A stretch of 64,000 bases of DNA from Georgenia_A wangjunii (GTDB lineage Bacteria; Actinomycetota; Actinomycetes; Actinomycetales; Actinomycetaceae): the NCBI RefSeq assembly GCF_036421915.1, contig NZ_JAZGOM010000009.1; one strand, given 5' to 3'. The position numbers and the translations under genes are program-made. Positions 24,608 through 32,489 of the stretch are shown here, piece after piece (position 1 is the stretch's first letter; each line of letters opens with the position of its first letter). A model generated the notes under the pieces. It was not told the DNA's origin, searched no databases, and worked only from the letters and a program-made list of their open reading frames with translations.

Positions 24608-25336
24608 ATGGCGGTCCACGGAAGCCTGTTCCAGGAGTTCCGGGAGAACACCTCCCCGGACCCGTTCTCCCTCCAGGGCAAGAAGCTGCTGAAGATCCAG
24701 ATGGGGTACGGGCCCGTCTGGGCACGCTCGGGGTCGATGGTCGCCTACCAGGGCGACGTCCGCTTCGAGAACAAGGGCTCGGGCGGACTGGGGAAGATGC
24801 TCAAGTCCGCGGTGACGGGCGAGGGCGTCGACATGATGCAGTGCACCGGCAGCGGTGAGCTCTTCGTCGCCAACGACGCCGCCGAGGTTCAGATCATGTA
24901 CCTCGAGAACGACTCGATCTCCGTCAACGGCAACAACGTCCTCGCCTTCTCCGCGTCCGTCGACTGGGACATCCAGCGCATCCAGGCACGCGGCGGCGTC
25001 ATGACCGGGGGCCTCTACAACGTCGTGCTGCGCGGCACCGGGTACGTCGCCATCACGACGAAGGGCGACCCCGTCGCCCTCGACGTCGCGAGCGCACCGA
25101 CGTTCGGGGACGCGCAGGCCGTCGTCATGTGGACGGCCGGGGTGACGATGGACGTGCGGATCGACACCGGCGGTCTCAAGTCGCTCGTCCGGGGCGGCAG
25201 CGGTGAGACGCTCCAGATGGCGTTCGGCGGGCAGGGCTACGTCCTCGTCCAGCCCAGCGAGTCCGTCGTCGAGGGCAAGGGCCAGGCCGACGGCGGGAGC
25301 CGGGGTGGCGGCCTCGGCGGGTTCCTCGGCAACTGA
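24608..25336 (+). CDS. AIM24 family protein
   Basis: The 242-residue beta-rich protein matches the AIM24/TRAP-like family: a KKLLKIQMGYGPVWARSGSM start, then GSGELFVANDAAEV, ENDSISVNGNNVLAFSAS and GGLYNVVLRGTGYVAITTKG. It has a Gly-rich tail (GGSRGGGLGGFLGN). Family members form trimeric beta-barrel-like shells of unknown function in bacteria. ATG 24608 has GAAGGGGA upstream. Confidence 0.85.
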   Translation: MAVHGSLFQEFRENTSPDPFSLQGKKLLKIQMGYGPVWARSGSMVAYQGDVRFENKGSGGLGKMLKSAVTGEGVDMMQCTGSGELFVANDAAEVQIMYLENDSISVNGNNVLAFSASVDWDIQRIQARGGVMTGGLYNVVLRGTGYVAITTKGDPVALDVASAPTFGDAQAVVMWTAGVTMDVRIDTGGLKSLVRGGSGETLQMAFGGQGYVLVQPSESVVEGKGQADGGSRGGGLGGFLGN

Positions 25337-25385
25337 TCGCAGCCGCAGGAGGGGCCCGGTTTGCCCCGTTCCTGATGCCGACCAC

Positions 25386-25391
25386 TAGTCT
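25386..25391 (+). promoter_or_regulatory. -10 element TAGTCT, leaderless start
   Basis: TAGTCT is followed by exactly six bases and then ATG 25398, so transcription probably starts at the start codon. Confidence 0.45.
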
Positions 25392-25397
25392 CGGCGG

Positions 25398-26171
25398 ATG
25401 CCCGTTCGAGTGCTCCTCGTCGACGACGTGCCGGAGCTGCGCCGCCTCGTCGCGACGACGCTGCGCCTGCGCGGCGGGTTCGAGGTGGTCGGCGAGGCGG
25501 GTGACGGCGAGAGCGCCGTCCGGCTCGCCGCAGAGTGCCGGCCCGACATCGTCGTGCTCGACGTCGGCCTGCCGCGCCTCCAGGGGCAGGACGTGCTCTC
25601 TCTCCTGCGGGACGTCGCCCCGGAGGCCAAGGTCGCCGTCTTCACCGGGCTCGGCGGCACGGACGGCGACTCGCTCCGCGGCTGGGTCGAGGGGTACGTG
25701 CCCAAGGGGCGGGACGTCGACGCGCTGGTCGACCTCCTCGAGGACCTCGGCGGCCCGGAGCGCCAGGTCGCCGTCCTCGACCTGCCCGCCCGCCGGGCGA
25801 GCATCGCCGCCGCGCGCACGTTCATGCGCTTCCACGCCGAGCGCTGGGGCTACCGCGGCAACCTCTACGACGCCGAGCTCGTCGTCGCCGAGCTCGTGAG
25901 CAACGCGGTCAAGCACGCCGCGACGCCGTTCTCCATGCGTCTTGCGCTCTCCGAGGACGCCCTGCGCGTCGAGGTGGCCGACCGGTCACCGGGCACTCCG
26001 GACCCCGTGGCCCGGGACCACCACGAGAGCTGGCACGGCCTGACCTTCATCTCGCTCCTCGCCCAGGGCTGGGGAGTGCTCCCCGCGGACGACGGCGGGA
26101 AGGTCGTCTGGGCGCGCCTCGCCCCCGACCCGGCGGTGGCCTCGCCGCCGCCCGGCGCGGGCGCGCACTGA
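25398..26171 (+). CDS. Receiver-HATPase signalling protein
   Basis: The 257-residue protein joins an N-terminal CheY-like receiver (residues 3-115, acidic pair Asp9-Asp10, phosphorylation Asp55, a Lys in VPKG) to a C-terminal RsbW/anti-sigma-type HATPase domain (about 130-245, with ELVVAELVSNAVKHAATPF). There is no DNA-binding part. Its output may be binding or phosphorylating an anti-anti-sigma partner. It lies just before the larger receiver-kinase gene. The domain order is uncommon. Confidence 0.8.
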   Translation: MPVRVLLVDDVPELRRLVATTLRLRGGFEVVGEAGDGESAVRLAAECRPDIVVLDVGLPRLQGQDVLSLLRDVAPEAKVAVFTGLGGTDGDSLRGWVEGYVPKGRDVDALVDLLEDLGGPERQVAVLDLPARRASIAAARTFMRFHAERWGYRGNLYDAELVVAELVSNAVKHAATPFSMRLALSEDALRVEVADRSPGTPDPVARDHHESWHGLTFISLLAQGWGVLPADDGGKVVWARLAPDPAVASPPPGAGAH

Positions 26172-26241
26172 GCCCCCGGACGCCGTCGCTCACCCGGCCG
26201 GGCCGGGCCGAGGCGGTGGCCGCGCGCTAGCGTGCTCCCTC

Positions 26242-28221
26242 GTGACCCCCCACCGCATCGCCATCGTCGACGACGCCCCGGAGGTGCGTGCGCTCCTGCG
26301 TGCGCGGCTGCGCGTCGGCGGCGCGTTCACCGTCGTCGCCGAGGGCGGCACGGGCGAGGACGCCATCCGCATCGCCCGCGAGGAACAGCCCGATCTGCTG
26401 CTCCTCGACGTCTCCATGCCCGGGCTCGGCGGGCTCGACGCCGTCGGCCCGGTCCGGGAGGTCTCGCCCGGGACGAAGGTCGTCATGTTCTCCGGCTTCT
26501 CCGAGGAGGGCCTCGAGGACCGCGCGCTCGGCCTCGGCGCGGCGGCCTTCATCGAGAAGTCGGCCCCGATCGAGGACGTCGTCGCCGCCCTCCTGGAGAT
26601 CGCAGCGGGCGTCAGCCCCACGGCCGCGTCGCTCTCCTCGACGGCGCCGAGCTCCTCCCGCCCCGGCGCACCGGTGGACGCGCGCGGGCTCTCGGCCGGG
26701 ACGCCCGACGCGGAGGACGAGTGGATCCTCGCCGAGCACGTCGAGCGGTTCCGCGCCGTCTTCGACCAGGCGGCCATCGGGATGGGGACGCTCACGCTCA
26801 CGGGCCAGATCGTCCGGGCCAACCCCGCGCTCGCGGCCCTGCTGCGGGAGGAACGGACGGAGCTCGTGGGCGTGCCGCTGCTCGACGTCGTCCCGGGAGC
26901 GGACCGCGACCTCGTGGGGTTCGCGCTCACCACGGCCGTCCGGGAGGGGGTCGCGCACGTCGAGCACCGCCTCGCCGGGACCGACCGGGTCGTCACCTCG
27001 ACGATCGCCGCCGTGCGGGACTCGGCCCGGCGTCCGCTGTATCTCCTGCTCCAGAGCCAGGACGTGAGCGCTCAGCGCTCCACCGAGCGTGCCCTCCTCG
27101 AGAGCGAGGAGCGCTTCCGCCTGCTCGTCGACAGCGTCGCCGACTACGCGATCTTCATGCTCGACCGGGAGGGGCGGATCGCGAGCTGGAACCTCGGTGC
27201 CGAACGCCTCAAGGGGTACCGCGCCGACGAGGTCCTCGGCCAGCACTTCCGCCTCTTCTACACCCAGGACGCCAAGGACTCCCGCCACCCCGAGCACGAG
27301 CTCGAGGCCGCTGTCCGGGACGGCCGCTACCAGGAGGAGGGGTGGCGCCTGCGCAAGGACGGCACCCTGTTCTGGGCCAACGTCGTCATCACCGCCCTGC
27401 GTGACGCAGACGGCCAGACGATCGGGTTCGCGAAGGTCACGCGGGACGTGACGAAGCAGCGCCGGGCGTCCCAGAACCTCGCCGACGCGGCCCACGAGCT
27501 CGCGGAGGCGAACGAGGACCTGTCCCAGGCGAACGTCCGGCTCGGGGCGGCCGCGCGGGAGCGCGCCAACCTCCTCGCCATCACCGCGCACGAGCTGCGC
27601 AGCCCGCTCGCCGTCGTCGCCGGGGCGGCGACCCTGCTCGGGCGCCACTGGGCGGCGCTCGAGGACGGCGAGCGCGACGAGCTGCTCGTCTCCGTCCAGA
27701 CGAGCGCCGACCAGATGCGCCGGATGCTCGACGAGCTCCTCCTCGCCGCGCGGCTCGAGGCCGGGCGGGTCGACCTCGACGTCACGACCGTCCCGCTCCG
27801 GCCCGTCCTCGAGGCGGCCGTCGCGCAGCACGGGGGCGCCCTGGCCGAGACCGCCGTCGCGATCGACTGCCCGCCCGGGCTCGAGGTGACGACCGACGTG
27901 GTCCAGCTCGGGCAGGTCCTCGTCAACTACCTCGCCAACGCCGCGCGCTACGGCGCCGAGCCGATCACGCTGCGGGCCTCCTCCGAGGGTGCTGAGCTCC
28001 GCGTCGTCGTCGAGGACGCCGGCCCCGGCGTGCCGGAGCCGCTCTCGCACCGGCTCTTCGAGGAGATGTTCCTCAAGGGCGCGAGCACGCGCGGGACGGG
28101 GCTCGGGCTCTACATCGTCCGTCGCGTCGCCCGATCCCTCGGCGGCGACGCCTGGTACGAGCGCGCCGACGGCGCGACCCGCTTCGGGGTCTCGCTCCCG
28201 GTGGGGGGGCCGCCGGCCTGA
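26242..28221 (+). CDS. Receiver-PAS-PAS-histidine kinase
   Basis: The 659-residue protein has an N-terminal receiver (Asp56 in LLLLDVSMPG), a first PAS domain (about 165-270), a second PAS/PAC (about 290-405, LVDSVADYAIFMLDREGRI), a HisKA domain with His450 (ITAHELRSPLAVVAGA) and an HATPase domain (about 540-655, with DAGPGVPEP and GTGLGLYIVRR). It lacks membrane segments, so it should sense a cytoplasmic signal. Start at GTG 26242, eight bases after TAGCGT. It probably works with the preceding receiver-HATPase protein. Confidence 0.85.
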   Translation: MTPHRIAIVDDAPEVRALLRARLRVGGAFTVVAEGGTGEDAIRIAREEQPDLLLLDVSMPGLGGLDAVGPVREVSPGTKVVMFSGFSEEGLEDRALGLGAAAFIEKSAPIEDVVAALLEIAAGVSPTAASLSSTAPSSSRPGAPVDARGLSAGTPDAEDEWILAEHVERFRAVFDQAAIGMGTLTLTGQIVRANPALAALLREERTELVGVPLLDVVPGADRDLVGFALTTAVREGVAHVEHRLAGTDRVVTSTIAAVRDSARRPLYLLLQSQDVSAQRSTERALLESEERFRLLVDSVADYAIFMLDREGRIASWNLGAERLKGYRADEVLGQHFRLFYTQDAKDSRHPEHELEAAVRDGRYQEEGWRLRKDGTLFWANVVITALRDADGQTIGFAKVTRDVTKQRRASQNLADAAHELAEANEDLSQANVRLGAAARERANLLAITAHELRSPLAVVAGAATLLGRHWAALEDGERDELLVSVQTSADQMRRMLDELLLAARLEAGRVDLDVTTVPLRPVLEAAVAQHGGALAETAVAIDCPPGLEVTTDVVQLGQVLVNYLANAARYGAEPITLRASSEGAELRVVVEDAGPGVPEPLSHRLFEEMFLKGASTRGTGLGLYIVRRVARSLGGDAWYERADGATRFGVSLPVGGPPA

Positions 28222-28385
28222 CGCGGGGCCAGGCGACGACGGACCGCAGGCCTGCCCGCGCGCCCCGCAGTCTGCGCACCCGCCGGCACGGGCTTGCACC
28301 GGTCTCGGACAAGAGGGCACGGTAGAGGCGTCAGCGGCGCGACGCTCCCGTGAGGGACGCGCCGGAAGTACCACGAGGGAGACAC

Positions 28386-28664
28386 ATGCTCACCCTGACC
28401 GAGACCGCCAAGTCGGCCATCGTCGGCATCACCGCACAGGCCGGGCTGCCCGAGACGGGCGGGGTGCGGATCGCCCTGGCCCAGGAGAGCGACCAGATCG
28501 AGCTCTCGCTCGTCCCGGAGCCGGAGGCCGGGGACGACGTCATCGACGCCGAGGGCGCCCGCGTGTTCGTCCAGGACGCCGCGTCGCCGGTGCTCGCCGA
28601 CCACACGCTCGACGCTGCAGAGAGCGCCGAGGGCATCGGCTTCGCCCTCGTCGCCCAGGACTGA
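28386..28664 (+). CDS. HesB/IscA-like protein without cysteines
   Basis: The 92-residue product resembles the HesB/IscA A-type carrier fold (LTLTETAKSAIVGITAQAG, then GGVRIALAQESDQIELSLV and an ARVFVQDAASPVLAD strand), but it contains no cysteine. The three cysteines that bind Fe-S clusters in true carriers are absent, so cluster transfer is unlikely. Actinobacteria often keep such a degenerate paralogue. ATG 28386 has GAGGGA upstream. It ends at a bidirectional hairpin. Confidence 0.75.
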   Translation: MLTLTETAKSAIVGITAQAGLPETGGVRIALAQESDQIELSLVPEPEAGDDVIDAEGARVFVQDAASPVLADHTLDAAESAEGIGFALVAQD

Positions 28665-28689
28665 ACCGGCGCACGCGCAGCCTTCCGCG

Positions 28690-28721
28690 CTGCCCGGGCC
28701 GCCACCATGGGGCCCGGGCAG
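28690..28721. terminator. Bidirectional terminator
   Basis: CTGCCCGGGCC (28690-28700) pairs with GGCCCGGGCAG (28711-28721). It lies between convergent genes. Confidence 0.7.
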
Positions 28722-28761
28722 TGCTGTGCCGCCCGCCGCTCCCTGGCGGTGCGCCGGTGCC

Positions 28762-29583
28762 TCAGGGGAGCCGGACGAGCTCCGCGAGGTCGTCGGTGGG
28801 GAGGTCGCCGTCGACGACGGCGGTGACGAGGAGGCGGCCCATCCGGATCGGGGCGCCGTAGGAGGACAGGAACGCGGTGTCGGCGGCGTCACGGCCCGTC
28901 GCGATCCGCACGAGCGAGGAGCGGGGCGCGAGCAGGGTGGCGTCGACGACGTGCCACGCGCCGTCCACCCACGCCTCGGCGACCGCGTGGAAGTCCATCG
29001 GCGCCAGGCCCGGCGCGTACACGGCCGCGAGGCGTGCCGGCACGTCGAGGGAGCGCAGGAGCGCGATGACGAGGTGCGCGTAGTCCCGGCACACGCCGCG
29101 GCGGTCGAGGAGCGTCTCGACGGCGCCGTCCGTGCCCCGGCTCGACCCCGTGACGTAGGTGAGGTGCTGCCCGACCCACCCCGCGACAGCCGCGAGGAGC
29201 TCGCGGCCGGTGAGGCCCCTGAACTCGCTGCGGGCCGTCGCGAGCAGCCGGTCGGACTCGGCGTAGCGGCTGGGACGCAGGTAGGTGAGGAGCTCGGTCC
29301 GGGGGGTCTCGACGTCGTCCGCGGGCCCGCCCTCGACCCCCGCGTCGTACGTGAGCGTGAGGGTCTGGTCGTACCTCGTCGCGGGCGGGAGGTCGACGAC
29401 GTGCACGCGGCCGTGGTGGGCCGCGGCGAGCTCGACGACACGCTGCGGCTCCCCGTCGAGGGTGACGGTGAGCGCCTCCTGCACGGCGAGGCCCGGCACG
29501 CGGGCGACAGCCACCATGAACGCGAGCTGGGCCGCGCCGGCCGACGTGGTCATCGAGATCGTGGCCGAGACGTTGGTACGCAT
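28762..29583 (-). CDS. Transglutaminase-like protein
   Basis: The 273-residue protein starts at ATG 29583. The first 115 residues are a beta-rich transglutaminase N-terminal domain. The core (about 150-225) carries the Cys of RRGVCRDYAHL, the His of PMDFHAVAEAWV and the Asp of HVVDATLL, a full catalytic triad. Bacterial members are often proteases or cross-linking enzymes. No signal peptide is seen. No ribosome binding site is evident, so it may be leaderless. Confidence 0.85.
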   Translation of the reverse strand: MRTNVSATISMTTSAGAAQLAFMVAVARVPGLAVQEALTVTLDGEPQRVVELAAAHHGRVHVVDLPPATRYDQTLTLTYDAGVEGGPADDVETPRTELLTYLRPSRYAESDRLLATARSEFRGLTGRELLAAVAGWVGQHLTYVTGSSRGTDGAVETLLDRRGVCRDYAHLVIALLRSLDVPARLAAVYAPGLAPMDFHAVAEAWVDGAWHVVDATLLAPRSSLVRIATGRDAADTAFLSSYGAPIRMGRLLVTAVVDGDLPTDDLAELVRLP

Positions 29584-29714
29584 GGGAGAACGGTACGTGC
29601 GCCGGCCGGGGGTGCCCGACCGGCTGCGGGAACCGGCGGACGGGGCGACAATCTCTGGACGAACGACTACCGCGCCCGCCCGGGCCGGTAGCACCCGGGG
29701 AGGAGCCTGTCGCC

Positions 29715-30344
29715 ATGGTCGACCGTCAGCACCCCAGGCGCCCAGCGGTGCTCGACGCCGCCGGCGCGGAGCTCATCGAGGGGGACGTCGACCCTGCGGT
29801 CGCGTCCGAGCTCGCGCACTCGACGGCGCGCGTCGTCGTCTTCGGCGGCGGGGAGGACGCGGAGGACGCCGAGCTCGCCGGCCGGCTCGTCGCTCTCGTC
29901 GACAGCGAGGGCCTCGACAGCGTCGCCGAGCTGTGGTCCCGCAGCCCGGCGACGACGCTGCCCGGGGCCCTGTGGCGGGTCTACCTCGTGCGGGAGTGGC
30001 TCAGGCGCGCCCCGGAGACGATCGCGGAGCGGTTCCGGGACGGCGTGGAGCGGACCGAGGCCTCGGGTGCCGAGGAGGACCTCGAGCTCGTGCCGGACCC
30101 CGACGAGGTGAGCCGCGTCGCGGACGACCTCTTCGCGGGCAGGTCCGGGCCGATCGACACGCTCTTCGAGCGCGTCGCGTCCTTCCTCCGCGTCCTCGCC
30201 GCGGGCGCCGTCCCCGAGCCCGAGTGGGTCACGCACGACGACGAGCTCGCGAGCGTCGTCACGCGCCGCGCGGGGTCGCTCGTGGCGACGGCGGAAGAGC
30301 TGGAGCTCGTCGCCGAGACGGCGCGCGCCGGTCGCCTCGACTGA
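29715..30344 (+). CDS. Conserved actinobacterial protein, paralogue A
   Basis: A 209-residue, mostly helical protein. It shares length and many blocks with the product of 30950-31579, for example TLPGALWRVYLVREWLRR and the TAEELELVAETARAGRLD end. No enzymatic or DNA-binding motif is obvious. I recall relatives in many actinobacteria but no firm function. The two copies flank a minus-strand GerW-like gene. Confidence 0.75.
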   Translation: MVDRQHPRRPAVLDAAGAELIEGDVDPAVASELAHSTARVVVFGGGEDAEDAELAGRLVALVDSEGLDSVAELWSRSPATTLPGALWRVYLVREWLRRAPETIAERFRDGVERTEASGAEEDLELVPDPDEVSRVADDLFAGRSGPIDTLFERVASFLRVLAAGAVPEPEWVTHDDELASVVTRRAGSLVATAEELELVAETARAGRLD

Positions 30345-30367
30345 CGAGCGCCGTTGGGGAGTCGCGT

Positions 30368-30384
30368 GAGCCGGGTGCCGGCTC
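30368..30384. terminator. Short convergent hairpin
   Basis: GAGCCGG and CCGGCTC pair around a three-base loop between convergent genes. It is a weak candidate. Confidence 0.35.
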
Positions 30385-30402
30385 GTCCCGCCCGGCGCTC
30401 CC

Positions 30403-30798
30403 TCAGCGACGGCGCCGGCGCAGCGCCCACGCGAGGACGACGGCGACGACCGCTCCGACGGCCTGACCGCCGAGGACGACGCGGTTGAGGTCGAGCGCGG
30501 GGTGCCAGGTGACCTTCCCGTCCCTCACGACGTACGCGCCGAGGGCCCGAGCGCGCACGGCGAAGCCGCCGCCACCGCCGGACCCCTCCCCGCCCGTGAG
30601 CGCCTCGGCTCCGGCCGCCTCGCCGCCACCGAGGGCCCCGTTGCCGAAGCCCATGCCGGCGCCACCGATGACCTTCGCCACGGGGATGACGGTCGTGCCG
30701 TCGCACTCGTACGCCTCGCCGAAGACGCGGCGCACGGTGAGCGCCTCGCGCGCGGCCTCGATCGGTAGGTCGGCGTTGCCTGCGGACCGCTCGTGCAT
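30403..30798 (-). CDS. GerW/YtfJ family protein
   Basis: The 131-residue product from ATG 30798 matches the spore YtfJ/GerW family: RVFGEAYECDGTTVIPVAKV, a Gly-rich core, FAVRARALGAYVVRDGKV and a C-terminal membrane-like segment (VGAVVAVVLAWALRRRRR). In spore formers it is needed for cortex lytic enzyme function. In non-sporulating actinobacteria the role is unknown. It lies between the two paralogous plus-strand genes. Confidence 0.85.
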   Translation of the reverse strand: MHERSAGNADLPIEAAREALTVRRVFGEAYECDGTTVIPVAKVIGGAGMGFGNGALGGGEAAGAEALTGGEGSGGGGGFAVRARALGAYVVRDGKVTWHPALDLNRVVLGGQAVGAVVAVVLAWALRRRRR

Positions 30799-30949
30799 CG
30801 TTGCCTCCGGGGGTCGACGGCGAGCCCGGTTCGGCTCGGGCCTCACCGTATCCGCGCGGCCACCACGCTGGCGAGGCCCGAGTCGTCATCGGCCGCTCCA
30901 TCGGGTCCAATGGTCCGTGGTGCTCGACAAGGACAGACGGAGGAGACCC

Positions 30950-31579
30950 ATGGAACGACGGCCCCGACGCCCCGCGATGCTCGACGCCCAGACGGCGGAG
31001 CGCATCGTCGGCGACGTCGACCCGGCCTTGCGGTCCGAGGCGGCGCACACGACGGCCTCCGTGCTCGTCCACCGTGGCCGCGACGGCGCCGAGGACCCCG
31101 CCCTCGTCGACCGGCTCGTCTCGCTCGTCGACACCGAGGGCCTCGACACGATCGCGGCGCTGTGGTCGCAGAGCCCGCCCGCGACCCTGCCCGGTGCCCT
31201 GTGGCGGCTCTACCTCCTGCGCGAGTGGGTACGCCGTGACCCGCGCACGATCGCGGAGCGGTACAACCTCGGGCTGCAGCGCGCGGAGGTCGCCGGCGTC
31301 ATCGCAGGCGTCGCGTCACCGCCCGGGCCGGAGGAGGTGCGCCGCACCGCCGACGCGGTGCTCGCCGGGGTCTACCACGGCGACCTCGACGTCGCGCTCG
31401 ACCGGGCCGCGTCGTTCTTCCGCGTCGTGGCGACGGGCGCGGCGCTCGACGCGGACTGGGTCGAGGGCACCGACGACGCCCTCGCCGTGCGCGTGACCCG
31501 CCGGGCGAGCTCGCTGCTCGCGACCGCGGAGGAGCTCGAGCAGGCCGCCGAGATGGCGCGGGCCGGGCGGCTGGACTGA
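30950..31579 (+). CDS. Conserved actinobacterial protein, paralogue B
   Basis: This 209-residue protein starts at ATG 30950 with GGAGGAGA upstream. It is a full-length paralogue of 29715-30344 (TLPGALWRLYLLREWVRR and a TAEELEQAAEMARAGRLD end). It ends at a TGATG junction with mshD and so is probably cotranscribed and coupled with mycothiol synthesis. Function unknown. Confidence 0.75.
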   Translation: MERRPRRPAMLDAQTAERIVGDVDPALRSEAAHTTASVLVHRGRDGAEDPALVDRLVSLVDTEGLDTIAALWSQSPPATLPGALWRLYLLREWVRRDPRTIAERYNLGLQRAEVAGVIAGVASPPGPEEVRRTADAVLAGVYHGDLDVALDRAASFFRVVATGAALDADWVEGTDDALAVRVTRRASSLLATAEELEQAAEMARAGRLD

Positions 31580-32442
31580 TGGCCGACGTCAGCACGGGCC
31601 TCGCCGGCCCCGCCGCCCCGGACCGGGTGCTCGCCCTCCTCGCGACCGCCGAGGACGCCGACGGCGTCTCCCCGGTCTCCGAGCAGGGGGTGCTCGCCGT
31701 CCGTCGGCAGGCCGCGGGGGTCCGCCACCTGTGGGTCGCGGACGGCACGGACCTGCACGGCTACGCCCAGGTCGACGACGCGGGGAGCGCCGAGCTCGTC
31801 GTCCATCCCGGCCACCGCCGTCGGGGGACCGGGCGCGCACTCCTCGACTCGCTCCCGGACGACGTCGCCGTCTGGGCCCACGGCGACCTGCCGGGGGCGC
31901 AGGGTCTGGCCCGCTCCGCCGGGATGCGGGTCACCCGTGAGCTGTGGCGGATGGCGCGCCCGCTCGCGGGCGTGGCCGCCGCGGCGCCGGAGCCTCCGGC
32001 CGGCGTCGGTGTGCGGACGTTCGAGCCGGGCCGCGACGAGGAGGCGTGGGTGAGCCTCAACGCGCGCGCGTTCGCCGACCACCCCGAGCAGGGCCGCCTC
32101 GGCGTCGCGGACCTGCGGGCGCGGATGGATGAGCCGTGGTTCGACCCGTCGCTCCTGTGGTTCGCCCACGAGGCGGGTTCGCCGGACACCCTTCTCGCCT
32201 CGATGTGGGTCAAGGTCGTCCCGGGTGAGGAGGCGGGCGAGATCTACGCGCTCGGCGTCGACCCGGCCGCCCAGGGGCGCGGTACCGGGCGCTGGCTCAC
32301 GGCGCTCGCCCTCGCCGAGCTCGCCGCGCGCGGCTTGGACCGGGTCGATCTCTACGTCGACGGGGACAACACCGCCGCCGTGCGCACGTACCAGCGCGCG
32401 GGCTTCGACCGGGTGACGCTGGACGTGCAGTACCGGCGGTAG
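31579..32442 (+). CDS. mshD: Mycothiol synthase
   Basis: The 287-residue protein has two GNAT domains, as in MshD, which acetylates the cysteine of Cys-GlcN-Ins in the last step of mycothiol synthesis. The C-terminal domain carries the acetyl-CoA loop in IYALGVDPAAQGRGTGRWL and the ending YVDGDNTAAVRTYQRAGF. Length and domain order match the family. Mycothiol is confined to Actinobacteria. The ATG overlaps the previous stop. Confidence 0.9.
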   Translation: MADVSTGLAGPAAPDRVLALLATAEDADGVSPVSEQGVLAVRRQAAGVRHLWVADGTDLHGYAQVDDAGSAELVVHPGHRRRGTGRALLDSLPDDVAVWAHGDLPGAQGLARSAGMRVTRELWRMARPLAGVAAAAPEPPAGVGVRTFEPGRDEEAWVSLNARAFADHPEQGRLGVADLRARMDEPWFDPSLLWFAHEAGSPDTLLASMWVKVVPGEEAGEIYALGVDPAAQGRGTGRWLTALALAELAARGLDRVDLYVDGDNTAAVRTYQRAGFDRVTLDVQYRR

Positions 32443-32489
32443 ACGGCTCCGTGCTGGCATAGTCGCCACCTAGTGCCACCATTGCCACC

